Shown here: positions 55,075-62,955 of the stretch, piece after piece
How positions within the stretch are numbered: position 1 is the first letter of the stretch
Layout of the letters: the number at the start of each line of letters is the position of its first letter
The notes under the pieces: generated by a model
Seen by the model: only the letters and a program-made list of their open reading frames with translations
Databases searched by the model: none
What the model was told of the DNA's origin: nothing
Assembly (NCBI RefSeq): GCF_030503875.2
Contig: NZ_CP129968.2
Span: 2,692,001-2,756,000, forward strand
DNA: 64,000 nucleotides
DNA from: Marivirga arenosa
Lineage (GTDB): Bacteria; Bacteroidota; Bacteroidia; Cytophagales; Cyclobacteriaceae
Direction: 5' to 3'
Translations under genes and position numbers: made by a program

Positions 55075-55290
55075 TTAAAACCAGAAGTGTTCATAACAAT
55101 AGGGCAAAATAAATAATACAGTTTTTCTATACAATTGATTACTTTCATCATATTCGATATATTTAGAATATTCAGCATAGACATTATGTCCAAACTCACT
55201 GGAATTATAAATATCAATTTGACCCCACTGAATTCAAATTTTGTCGATTTTGATTTGAATCTCGTTGATATATTTTAACTGATCTAAGTC
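55075..55290 (-). pseudogene. Decayed DUF1871-like gene
   Basis: Translated from 55290, the sequence reads DLDQLKYINEIQIKIDKI, stop, IQWGQIDIYNSSEFGHNVYAEYSKY. It aligns without gaps to residues 2-44 of the 98-residue gene (DYNHLKKLNGLQTQVNII, L, INWDPLDIQKASKFAHNVYLEYTRY). The start codon is lost (lysine codon in its place), a TGA interrupts it at codon 19, and the C-terminal third no longer aligns. A clear dead paralogue. Confidence 0.8.
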
Positions 55291-55329
55291 TTTTTAATTG
55301 TAATTCAAAAGCTTGATGAAAGAATTTCC

Positions 55330-55719
55330 TTATAATTTATATTTCTCCATATTAATTGGATATTCAATTTTCCATTTATAACCAGGATATTTAAATTCAT
55401 CAAGAGATGCAGGATTTTGTTTTACCTCCTTACTATTGAATTTTGATAGATACTTTTTCAAATTTTCTAATTCATCTTCACCATTTCTACCATCCCAGCT
55501 TATTTGTTCCTGCTTTTTGCTGTCATAACCAGTTAAATAGATAATGTCATGCGTGATCATAAATTGAAGAATTAGAATTAAAGCTTCAAATGTTTTCTGG
55601 AGCGTAAATCCCAGGTTTGAATTCGAAATATCAAACCAAATATTTTCTATAAAATCTCCGTCCTCCTTATGGCTCTCTGATATGATTGTTTTTACATTTT
55701 CTATGTCTGATAGATTCAT
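55330..55719 (-). CDS. Candidate immunity protein 2 of the cassette
   Basis: 129 residues, soluble, acidic. Its C-terminal two thirds align with candidate immunity protein 1: YLTGYDSKKQEQISWDGRNG against LYGAFDKKNDKEVKWEGSTD, then LKKYLSKFNSKEVKQ against LRNFIENLTPKKLQQ, then FKYPGYKWKIE against FEYCFLVWKIE. The ATG directly abuts the stop of the 61-residue toxin tip (55720), so the two form a tip plus immunity pair. Family unknown to me. Confidence 0.68.
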   Translation of the reverse strand: MNLSDIENVKTIISESHKEDGDFIENIWFDISNSNLGFTLQKTFEALILILQFMITHDIIYLTGYDSKKQEQISWDGRNGEDELENLKKYLSKFNSKEVKQNPASLDEFKYPGYKWKIEYPINMEKYKL

Positions 55720-55905
55720 CTACGGATAAAATTTAAGTTCAATTATTCCATTTCTTATTGATGGCATATTTACATCAATAATTGGTTCACCGGTCTGTCC
55801 ACTAGATGAATAATTACGAAACGTAATACTATTTTTTGTTCCATTTGAGTCTCTCCAAAACAATGTCTCTCGATATTTACCACTGCCAATATTTACTTTT
55901 TTCAT
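55720..55905 (-). CDS. Orphan toxin tip (61 residues)
   Basis: The whole product aligns with the C-terminal tail of the split toxin: FRNYSSSGQTGEPIIDVNMP then SIRNGIIELKFYP here, against FRKWSSTNSGEVTIEFEIS then SIRDIRIELKFFP there. It starts ATG AAA AAA GTA and has no signal or delivery domain, so it can act only after recombination with a full-length toxin gene. It abuts candidate immunity gene 2 with no gap. Orphan tips followed by their immunity gene are a hallmark of polymorphic toxin loci. Confidence 0.65.
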   Translation of the reverse strand: MKKVNIGSGKYRETLFWRDSNGTKNSITFRNYSSSGQTGEPIIDVNMPSIRNGIIELKFYP

Positions 55906-55912
55906 ATGACAA

Positions 55913-56323
55913 TTAGTAATCCTTATTTAAATTAAATCTTTTAAGCAACTCCACCCACTCTATTTTCCATACTAGGAAACAATATTCAAACTCATAAAAA
56001 TAAATATGTGCTTGCTGAAGTTTTTTTGGGGTAAGATTTTCAATAAAATTTCTAAGCATATTTATTACTTCATCCGTTGATCCTTCCCACTTTACTTCTT
56101 TATCATTTTTTTTATCGAAGGCACCGTAAAGATTAGCCATATTCTCTTTGAGGATATATTCAACTAATTCGAGAAAGACATCGGTTCGTTTTGATTCAGT
56201 AAAAAATGGGTTTTCATTTGCTATTTGTGAAAACATGCCAGAAATAGAAGAACCACTAGTTCCTGGATCATCATAGCTACTTGCCAGGATATTGTATAAA
56301 CCTTTTATATCTTTTGAATACAT
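55913..56323 (-). CDS. Candidate immunity protein 1 of the cassette
   Basis: 136 residues, soluble, rich in acidic and aromatic residues. Lies 5 bp after the stop of the split toxin's 3' part and 7 bp before the orphan tip, the normal slot for an immunity gene. It is a paralogue of the 129-residue protein encoded at 55330-55719 (shared WxG and FxYxxxWKIE patterns, detailed there). Each paralogue follows a toxin end sharing the IELKF(F/Y)P terminus, so cognate pairing is likely. Family unknown to me. Confidence 0.68.
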   Translation of the reverse strand: MYSKDIKGLYNILASSYDDPGTSGSSISGMFSQIANENPFFTESKRTDVFLELVEYILKENMANLYGAFDKKNDKEVKWEGSTDEVINMLRNFIENLTPKKLQQAHIYFYEFEYCFLVWKIEWVELLKRFNLNKDY

Positions 56324-56328
56324 ATTGT

Positions 56329-56766
56329 TTAAGGAAAGAATTTAAGTTCAATTCGAATATCTCTTATGGAAGAGATTTCAAATTCTATTGTAACCTCACC
56401 TGAATTTGTTGAAGACCATTTTCTAAACTGTACATACTCTCCGCCTTCCAGCTGTATATTTTTTATGGGGCCTTTAGGTGTGGTAATGGTCTTCACTTGT
56501 CTTCCTGCTGCCATATCCGCAAAAATAACTTCGGCCTCAGATGCAGAAACCCCGTTAAAGCTGTAAGCGGTTTTAGAACCATTCGCTGTTCCTAATAAAT
56601 TCCTCTCTGCTATTTTCAAAGTTAATGAGGTTCTATTTGAAGCAAAAGATAAACCAGACTTCATTCTATTTACTACAGTCGCAATGGATGAAGTGTTAAC
56701 TCCTATTTTAGCTAATTCTATTCCCCATTTTACACTCAATAGTCCTTTTACAGCTTGAAAAAGCAC
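56329..56766 (-). CDS. C-terminal toxin domain, 3' part of a split toxin gene
   Basis: 145 residues if begun at GTG 56766. The same frame stays open back to 56862 (32 further codons, KLKGEYFIAIYYPVAEAAKP...), where it meets the TAA that ends the lipoprotein gene in the same frame. So the coding sequence is most simply the second half of a 481-codon gene interrupted by one stop. A hydrophobic/helical stretch (VKGLLSVKWGIELAKIGV) leads to a C-terminal beta-rich tip ending IELKFFP that is shared with the orphan tip. I do not recognise the toxin family. Separate translation from GTG or an upstream codon is possible but would leave the toxin without a delivery domain. Confidence 0.6.
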   Translation of the reverse strand: MLFQAVKGLLSVKWGIELAKIGVNTSSIATVVNRMKSGLSFASNRTSLTLKIAERNLLGTANGSKTAYSFNGVSASEAEVIFADMAAGRQVKTITTPKGPIKNIQLEGGEYVQFRKWSSTNSGEVTIEFEISSIRDIRIELKFFP

Positions 56767-56862
56767 TCCAGAACCTGTTTCAATTAATGCTAATTCTATG
56801 AAAGGTTTAGCAGCTTCCGCAACTGGATAATAAATAGCAATAAAATACTCGCCCTTTAACTT

Positions 56863-57777
56863 TTAATAATAATCCTCTACAATAAAATTAATATCATACA
56901 CCTCACCTACACTTATTCCTGGGGTATTAATCAGGTCAGTTATGTTTTGAAAGAAATCTCTTCCTTTTTGTCCATTGTGTTTAAATATATATAATAACTG
57001 TGCAGACCTTCTTTCATCAGGATCATTCAAGTTTTCGATTGTCATTTCCAGCAATTCTTTCTGATCAAGTTCTGATAATCCGTAATTAGGATCATTAGTA
57101 CCCCCTGAAATTGGCGGGCCACCAATTGGAGTACCGCTTCCCCCGCCACTAGTACAGTCACATTGCATTACAAGATCATACATAATAACGTCACCTGTTA
57201 TAGGTCCTAATACAGGAGATAGTACATAATAACAATTACAGGCATCAATTGAGGTAGATCTTTCATTTACAGCACTATGTGTTGAACTTTCTCCCTGAAT
57301 AAATCTTTCCTCCGCCAAAATATTTCGTTCTAAATTTAATGTTCTTATTACACCTGTATAATCTTGAAAATAGCTTTCAGTGAATTCCTTTTTATCTGAT
57401 TGAAATTGCAATATAGAACCATAATATTGATCCTCCCTTGGAGTCAAAAGCAAATATTCTACAGTTTGAATACTGTCAATAGGTGGTATTAGTTTGATAG
57501 TATAATTTGGATATTTCGGATTTTGTTCCGAGATCCTTCTGATGATATTTTCTACATCAAGAGTCCCAAATTCAGTGTTAAATTCAAAATTCGATGTTCT
57601 TTGATTTTCACTAGTTATCAAACTATTAACCATACTTTTAAGTAAAGTATCGCTATCTATCTTTACAGCAACATTTAAATCCTCTTTTTTGTGATAAAAC
57701 TCATATTCTTCTCGGCAAGCTATAGAGAACAAGATTACTAGTCCAACTAATAATAATAATAACTTTTTCATATGCAA
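56863..57777 (-). CDS. Lipoprotein with glycine-rich linker, N-terminal part of a split polymorphic toxin
   Basis: 304 residues. The lipoprotein signal ends LFSIAC (lipidated Cys at about residue 21; start may be the second methionine, MKKLLL). Residues 25-180 form an unrecognised extracellular domain. A cysteine-rich turn (DACNCYYVLSP, MQCDCTSGGG) and a glycine/proline linker (GTPIGGPPISGG) lead to a helical pre-tip (LSELDQKELLEMTIENLNDP, LLYIFKHNGQKGRDFF). The final EDYY is followed by TAA and then, in the same frame, 32 more coding-like codons and the tip domain. This points to a cell-surface lipoprotein toxin whose gene has acquired a nonsense codon. Own promoter at 57831-57866. Confidence 0.7.
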   Translation of the reverse strand: MHMKKLLLLLVGLVILFSIACREEYEFYHKKEDLNVAVKIDSDTLLKSMVNSLITSENQRTSNFEFNTEFGTLDVENIIRRISEQNPKYPNYTIKLIPPIDSIQTVEYLLLTPREDQYYGSILQFQSDKKEFTESYFQDYTGVIRTLNLERNILAEERFIQGESSTHSAVNERSTSIDACNCYYVLSPVLGPITGDVIMYDLVMQCDCTSGGGSGTPIGGPPISGGTNDPNYGLSELDQKELLEMTIENLNDPDERRSAQLLYIFKHNGQKGRDFFQNITDLINTPGISVGEVYDINFIVEDYY

Positions 57778-57830
57778 GGTTTGGTTTAAAATTATAAGAA
57801 GATAAAACTAATAATTAGAAATTTTTATCC

Positions 57831-57866
57831 CAAAAATAGAAAACCATTTTTATGAACTCATCCAAA
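57831..57866 (-). promoter_or_regulatory. Candidate promoter of the toxin cassette
   Basis: On the minus strand TATTTTTG (plus 57831-57838) matches the TAnnTTTG -7 box and TTTG (plus 57863-57866) could be the -33 element; spacing 24 bp is slightly long. It begins 1 bp inside the right repeat boundary, so the cassette would bring its own promoter. Confidence 0.4.
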
Positions 57867-57867
57867 A

Positions 57868-57917
57868 TTTAAAGAACTTTACTTGGTTTAATTAAGAAGC
57901 TAGTTTTGATAAAAATT
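57868..57917. repeat. Right 50-bp direct repeat, overlapping the 3' end of the MpaB/DUF2236 gene
   Basis: 49 of 50 bases match 54281-54330. Bases 57892-57917 encode the last seven residues (FLSKLAS) and stop of the MpaB/DUF2236 gene; the remaining 24 bp lie downstream of the stop. Integration therefore left the gene intact. Confidence 0.95.
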
Positions 57918-58965
57918 GAAAAGGTGAACTCTCAGATTTACGCTCACCGAATTGCTTCTTTAAAAGAATAAACTCCTTTTGGTAATTTGCTGGAAACGCA
58001 TTTCTAATCGCATTAACATTTTTGATATTGCTTATTAAATCAACATCCACTCTATCATAAGGTAATCCTATCATATTGCAGATATCTTCTCCTAATAAAT
58101 AGCTCATCATAGTGGTAGAAGGAAATGGAAAAGGCAATGGTTGATTTTTAATATAATTTTGGAGATTGACTGCCAGCATCTCCCCTTCTTTAGAGTACTT
58201 GAAATTACGTTGCTTTATTTTTTTCTCTAAAATAAAGGCATCTTGATTAGTATCCGGTAACCAAGCATTCTGAATACCTAGCATTTCACCTATCATATTC
58301 CAGTATTGAATATAGGTTTGAGATTCCTCAGAACTTATTGTGTAACCTAATTTTCTAAGTCCGCGAATTGCTATTAATGAAAATGAAAGATTAGTTCCAG
58401 CCATATCTTCCTGATTCACTGGATAGCCAAAGTCATCTTTCCACTTTCCACTTTTCAATAAATGGTAACGAATTGCAGCATGCATTAAACGCACTTTAGC
58501 AATACTTATAAATCCTTTTCCATTAGGTTGAAATGCTTCAGGACTACACACATCAAAAACAAACTCCGCTGTTTCAGTTAATCTTTTTTCGGGTTGCTCA
58601 TATATTCTCTTTGAGAAGCTTAGCACTTTGGCGCCTTCAGCAGCAGCATAACAATATGGAAGTGAAAGCATACCTAGGCAAAGCATAACAGGTGCTGCAT
58701 GCTTTAAGTAAAAGGCAGAACCATTTTCCGCTAAAACCTCATCTACCTTAGATGATTTAATATCGGAAAAATATGTAGTTAAAACATCAGGAAAATCTTT
58801 AGGAATAGCCTGATTATTATAGATCAATTGATTATATGAATTAGATTTTAGCGGATTAAACCCGGTTTCGAAGAGAATCTTTACAGTTTTATCTGCTAAC
58901 TCATCGCCCTGCTTTCGAGCAAGAGCCAATTCGGTATTTGGGTATTTAAGTTTTGTAGTGCTCAC
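57892..58965 (-). CDS. Oxygenase MpaB family protein (DUF2236)
   Basis: 357 residues, no signal peptide. Family segments are AAEGAKVLSFSKRIYEQPEKRL, the haem-ligand region VRLMHAAIRYHLL, and GYPVNQEDMAGTNLSFSLIAIRGLRKLG, as in latex-clearing-protein/MpaB relatives. These are haem-dependent oxygenases or tailoring enzymes; the substrate here is unknown. The last 26 bp lie inside the right direct repeat of the toxin cassette, so the 3' end has served as the insertion target. Upstream 51 bp separate it from the DUF2721/GMC group on the same strand. Confidence 0.85.
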   Translation of the reverse strand: MSTTKLKYPNTELALARKQGDELADKTVKILFETGFNPLKSNSYNQLIYNNQAIPKDFPDVLTTYFSDIKSSKVDEVLAENGSAFYLKHAAPVMLCLGMLSLPYCYAAAEGAKVLSFSKRIYEQPEKRLTETAEFVFDVCSPEAFQPNGKGFISIAKVRLMHAAIRYHLLKSGKWKDDFGYPVNQEDMAGTNLSFSLIAIRGLRKLGYTISSEESQTYIQYWNMIGEMLGIQNAWLPDTNQDAFILEKKIKQRNFKYSKEGEMLAVNLQNYIKNQPLPFPFPSTTMMSYLLGEDICNMIGLPYDRVDVDLISNIKNVNAIRNAFPANYQKEFILLKKQFGERKSESSPFQFLSKLAS

Positions 58966-59016
58966 AACTAACTAAACAGATAATGAGGCAAATTGATTAA
59001 ATAAATTTACATAAAA

Positions 59017-59406
59017 TCATTTTTCAATATCTCCCATCTGAATATTAAGTGCTTTTACACTAATTTGTATTTCGATAATAGATAAGAGAAGTGAAATCAT
59101 CAATAGGACTAATGAAAAGCCAAATATTATACTCCCTGCCATTTGATACTCTTGATAAATCGTAAACATACTCACCACACAAAAGAATAAGGATGATATA
59201 CCTAATAACTGCATATTTCTTATTAAAAGAACCCGTTTCTTTAAATTAGAAATTTGAGCTTTAATTTTCACATCATTCTCCTGCATATAGCGGGCATGTA
59301 AACTTCTAATTAGATTCGCTATAGCTAAAAAACGATTAGTATAAGCCAACAATAACAAAGAAATCGCTGGGAATAATAAAGCTGGTGTGGTTAAGGAAAT
59401 CGTCAT
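59017..59406 (-). CDS. DUF2721 family membrane protein
   Basis: 129 residues with three hydrophobic segments (about 5-24, 67-87, 90-112) and a basic cytoplasmic loop (ISNLKKRVLLIRNMQLL), the DUF2721 pattern (TTPALLFPAISLLLLAYTNRFLAIANLIRSLH). Function unknown. It starts 4 bp after the GMC oxidoreductase gene and is surely cotranscribed with it. Confidence 0.82.
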   Translation of the reverse strand: MTISLTTPALLFPAISLLLLAYTNRFLAIANLIRSLHARYMQENDVKIKAQISNLKKRVLLIRNMQLLGISSLFFCVVSMFTIYQEYQMAGSIIFGFSLVLLMISLLLSIIEIQISVKALNIQMGDIEK

Positions 59407-59410
59407 TCCA

Positions 59411-61099
59411 TTATAAATTCATTTTCTTTAATTCTGAAACTGCATAATCAACGGCTCTAGCGGTTAGCGCCATATAAGTTAAACTTGGATTTTGACATGC
59501 TGATGAGGTCATAGCAGAACCATCGGTAACAAATACATTGGGAACTTCGTGAAGTTGATTATGGCTATTTAACATGGATGTTTTAGGATCACGCCCCATT
59601 CTGGCGGTACCCATTTCATGAATACCAAAACCAGGCACTGCTTTCATATTCACAGTCTCAATATTTTTCCCGCCAGCTACTTCTAACATCTCAGCGCCTG
59701 TTTTCATCATATCTTTTCGCATATTATGTTCGTTTTCTTTAAACTCACAATCAATATGCAAGGTAGGCAAGCCCCATTTGTCTCTTACATTTTCATTTAG
59801 GGTTACTTGATTATCTTCATAAGGCAAAGTTTCCCCAAAAGGCATAAAAGACATTTCCCAGGGACCAGGTTTTAATAAAGCATCTTTAAATTCAGCTCCA
59901 AAACCTGCTAATCGATTCCCATACCCCCATCCAGCTCGATTTCCACCTCCTTGGAAGCCATAACCTCTAATAAAGTCAGGATGTTTGCTTTTAATATTTT
60001 GAAAACGAGGCACATAAATACCATTTGGACGATAACCCGTATGATATTTATCATTAAAGTCATCAAATTGAGCCTTCACATAAACTTCAAAATGATGATC
60101 CATTAAGTGCTTTCCTAATGTTCCGCTTGTATTTCCTAAACCTTCTGGGAATCGGTCACTTTTTGAATTCAGCATAATCCAAGTAGAACCTAAGGTAGAA
60201 GCACAAAGGAATATAACTTTTGCATAATACTCATGATATTCGTTGGTTTCAGCATCAATTATTCTAACGCCTTTTGCTTTATTGGTACTATCATCCAGAA
60301 TTACAGATTCTACAATAGAATTGGGCCTTAAAGTCATGTTCCCTGTAGCCGTTGCAGCGGGTAAGGTTGATGAATTACTACTAAAATACCCCCCATATGG
60401 ACAACCTCTACTACACAGGTTTCTATACTGACATTTGGATCTATTATGCTTATTTTCTGTAAGGTTTGCAGTTCTACCAATAGTCATGAAACGGTCATCC
60501 CAATTCTTTTCGATAGCCTTTTTAACCTTATCCTCCACGCAATACATATCCATAGGAGGTTGGAATTTTCCATCTGGTAGTTGGGCATAACCTTCATTTC
60601 TTCCAGAAACTCCAATAAACTCTTCCACTTTATCATACCATGGGGCTAAGTCTTCATAGCGGATAGGCCAATCCACCCCTATACCATCTTTAGCATTGGC
60701 TTCAAAATCCATAGGCGACAATCTATAGCTTTGTCGTCCCCAAGTTAAGGATCTACCTCCTACATGATTTCCTCTAATCCATCTGAATTCTTTGTTATCT
60801 GGAGTAGTATAAGGATTTTCTTTATCGTTTACCCAGAAATGCTTGGTAGCCTCATCAAAGGCGTAAGTCTTGCTTTGTACGTAATATTCCTCCTGTACTT
60901 CCTGAGATTCTTTCCCCCTGTGATCAAATTCCCAAGGGGCTTTATTCATAGTAGGATAATCTTTAATATGCTCAACATTCCTACCGCGCTCTAATACTAA
61001 AGTTTTTAATCCTTTCTCGGTCAATTCTTTTGCTGCCCATCCGCCAGAAATACCTGATCCTACCACTATAGCATCAAATTCATTACTTTTTTTACTCAT
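59411..61099 (-). CDS. GMC-family FAD oxidoreductase (sugar/alcohol dehydrogenase catalytic subunit)
   Basis: 562 residues. N-terminal FAD-binding motif VVGSGISGGWAAKELTEKG (GxGxxG), RGNHVGGRSLTWGRQSYR, a cysteine cluster (CQYRNLCSRGCPYGGYF), and the C-terminal GMC_oxred_C domain (FGIHEMGTARMG with the catalytic histidine, VFVTDGSAMTSSACQNPSLTYMAL). This subtype pairs with a small gluconate-2-dehydrogenase-subunit-3-like protein, encoded just upstream with a 4-bp overlap. It oxidises a sugar, polyol or sugar acid. The protein itself has no Tat signal and is expected to be co-exported with the Tat-bearing small subunit. A cytochrome c electron acceptor gene is not nearby. Confidence 0.9.
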   Translation of the reverse strand: MSKKSNEFDAIVVGSGISGGWAAKELTEKGLKTLVLERGRNVEHIKDYPTMNKAPWEFDHRGKESQEVQEEYYVQSKTYAFDEATKHFWVNDKENPYTTPDNKEFRWIRGNHVGGRSLTWGRQSYRLSPMDFEANAKDGIGVDWPIRYEDLAPWYDKVEEFIGVSGRNEGYAQLPDGKFQPPMDMYCVEDKVKKAIEKNWDDRFMTIGRTANLTENKHNRSKCQYRNLCSRGCPYGGYFSSNSSTLPAATATGNMTLRPNSIVESVILDDSTNKAKGVRIIDAETNEYHEYYAKVIFLCASTLGSTWIMLNSKSDRFPEGLGNTSGTLGKHLMDHHFEVYVKAQFDDFNDKYHTGYRPNGIYVPRFQNIKSKHPDFIRGYGFQGGGNRAGWGYGNRLAGFGAEFKDALLKPGPWEMSFMPFGETLPYEDNQVTLNENVRDKWGLPTLHIDCEFKENEHNMRKDMMKTGAEMLEVAGGKNIETVNMKAVPGFGIHEMGTARMGRDPKTSMLNSHNQLHEVPNVFVTDGSAMTSSACQNPSLTYMALTARAVDYAVSELKKMNL

Positions 61100-61686
61100 C
61101 CCTGAAAATAATTTCCTACCCTTAATTTTTGATTTGATTCCATAGGTTCACATCCAATTAATTGGGATGGAACTGGTATATAGTCCAGATGCTTAGTCAT
61201 AATTTCTTCTGATGTGAAATATCCTAATAAAACTAGCTCCTTAAGCATTAAGAAGAAAGGCTTTTCATTAGGATCGTTTTCAAATGACAAATATTTAATT
61301 TCGCTTTGCAAGCTAAAAAGAGCATCATATTTCTCTTCATTATTTAGATCAGTGAATATCTTGCCGTTTTTCAATTCACAATTTTTTTCAAAATTATCTA
61401 AACCCTCTACAAACTGTTGCTGCTCTTTTTTATTATATACTTCAGCCACCATCTTATCAACAAAAGAATCGACTCCAACATCTAGTGCACCTGGAGTGTC
61501 CGTTTTAGGCAAAATTTGATCCGCTAAAGCCGCTATTAATAAGGCTTGTTTTTCATTAAAGAACTTGGGTTTCCATCCTAGTGGCTTTTTAGATTCGCAG
61601 GATTGAACTAAATGCATCAACAAGGGCGAAGTAGCCGCAAATCCCAATGCCAAGCCCGTTTTTTTAATAGCTTCTCTTCTATTCAT
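61096..61686 (-). CDS. Gluconate 2-dehydrogenase subunit 3 family protein (Tat-exported small subunit)
   Basis: 196 residues beginning MNRREAIKKTGLALGFAATSP, a twin-arginine signal that is followed by a possible lipobox (LMHLVQSC, Cys about 30). Family segments are FNEKQALLIAALADQILPKTDTPGALDVGVDSFVDKMVAEVY and the C-terminal FTSEEIMTKHLDYIPVPSQLIGCEP. It probably carries the GMC catalytic subunit across the inner membrane. The stop overlaps the GMC start by 4 bp. The gene is divergent from the Gfo/Idh/MocA gene, with a 144-bp shared intergenic region. Confidence 0.9.
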   Translation of the reverse strand: MNRREAIKKTGLALGFAATSPLLMHLVQSCESKKPLGWKPKFFNEKQALLIAALADQILPKTDTPGALDVGVDSFVDKMVAEVYNKKEQQQFVEGLDNFEKNCELKNGKIFTDLNNEEKYDALFSLQSEIKYLSFENDPNEKPFFLMLKELVLLGYFTSEEIMTKHLDYIPVPSQLIGCEPMESNQKLRVGNYFQG

Positions 61687-61830
61687 TCTTCAATTTTTCG
61701 ATATCAAATTTAATAATAACTAAGTTATTGTTTAGTTTCAAGAAATCAGAAATGATTTCAGTTAAAGATTTTATAAATGGTGGAATTAATCCATCAGCCT
61801 AGATAGATAAAAACTTCAAAATATTTCAGT

Positions 61831-62955
61831 ATGAGTTCAGAATTAAAAATGGGAATGATTGGCGGTGGACCGGGTTCTATGATTGGAGATATACATAGAA
61901 TAACCGCTACTGCCAGTAAAAAAGCTAAACTAGTATGTGGAGCTTTTAGCGCTACGAAAGAGAAATCATTAGAAAAAGGAAAAGATTTAGGTTTAGATGA
62001 TTCAAGAATTTACGGCAGTTATGAAGAAATGATTGAAAAGGAATCACTTCTAAGTCCGGAAGACCGAATGGATTTTGTTGCCATTGTAACCCCAAACTTT
62101 TTACACGTAAAACAAGCTAAAGCTGCATTAGAAGCTGGTTTTCATGTGATATGTGACAAACCCTTGGCCTTTGATTATAATGAAGCCAAAGAATTTCAGA
62201 AAGTAGTTGAAAACACCAAGGCTCAATTTGCTATGACTTATACCTACAGAGGTTATCCTTTATTAGAAAAGGCGGAAGAATTAATTAGTTCTGGTCATTT
62301 AGGTGAAATCAGAAAAGTAAAAGTAGACTACTCTCAAGGTTGGCTTTCACAATTAATTGAAGCCGAAGGTCACAAACAAGCCAGCTGGCGAACTGATCCA
62401 GAAAAATCGGGTGTTGGCGGTACTATTGCAGACATTGGAACTCATGCATTTAACTTATTAGAATCTGTTAGTGGATTAAAAGTGAAAAGTTTAATGGCTG
62501 ATGTTTCAATCCTAGTAGATGGAAGAAAAATTGATGATGACACCAATGTACTTTTAGAAATGGATAACGGAGCAAAGGGATATCTATCCTGTAGTCAAAT
62601 ATGCACAGGGGAAGACCAAGATTTAAGTCTTCACATTTATGGTAGTAAGGCTGGTTTAATTTGGAATCATAATGAACCCAATGAAATTACAATCAAATAC
62701 CCTGATTTTAAAGAGGAAAAAATAAAAGGACTTGATCATGAATTAGGTGAATCACATGAAATTCATATCCCAGGACATTCACCATATTTTACAGAAGCAT
62801 TTCAAAGAATTTACGATGGTTTTTATGACACCATCCAACATGGAAATGATAATGACAAATTCGTAAAGGCTAATATAAATGATGGCGTAAGAGGCATGCA
62901 GTTTATTGAAAAAGCAATTCAATCCTCAAGAGAAAAAAAATGGGTTATTTTTTAA
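61831..62955 (+). CDS. Gfo/Idh/MocA family NAD(P)-dependent oxidoreductase
   Basis: 374 residues, cytoplasmic. N-terminal Rossmann fold (MGMIGGGPGSMIGDIHRI) and the family signature HVICDKPLAFDYNEA, where the lysine of DKP is the conserved catalytic lysine; the active-site region GGTIADIGTHAFNL follows. The family oxidises or reduces sugars and inositols; the substrate is not determined. It is divergent from the GMC/subunit-3 pair, which also acts on sugars, so they may form one sugar-oxidation module. Confidence 0.92.
   Translation: MSSELKMGMIGGGPGSMIGDIHRITATASKKAKLVCGAFSATKEKSLEKGKDLGLDDSRIYGSYEEMIEKESLLSPEDRMDFVAIVTPNFLHVKQAKAALEAGFHVICDKPLAFDYNEAKEFQKVVENTKAQFAMTYTYRGYPLLEKAEELISSGHLGEIRKVKVDYSQGWLSQLIEAEGHKQASWRTDPEKSGVGGTIADIGTHAFNLLESVSGLKVKSLMADVSILVDGRKIDDDTNVLLEMDNGAKGYLSCSQICTGEDQDLSLHIYGSKAGLIWNHNEPNEITIKYPDFKEEKIKGLDHELGESHEIHIPGHSPYFTEAFQRIYDGFYDTIQHGNDNDKFVKANINDGVRGMQFIEKAIQSSREKKWVIF

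Larger units (their letters stand above)
54281..57917. mobile_element. Toxin/immunity cassette bounded by 50-bp direct repeats
   Basis: The segment between the two repeats holds only toxin-like and immunity-like genes, all read leftward, while the genes on both sides are ordinary metabolic genes. One repeat is the native 3' end of the MpaB/DUF2236 gene, the other a displaced copy, which is what integration at a gene's 3' end leaves. No integrase or transposase gene is present in the segment, so it would have been moved in trans or by recombination between flanks. Mobility is inferred, the repeats are directly seen. Confidence 0.7.

Noticed and set aside
54281..57917. Target-site duplication of an insertion sequence
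   Set aside because: 50 bp is far longer than IS duplications, and no terminal inverted repeats or transposase gene exist between the copies.
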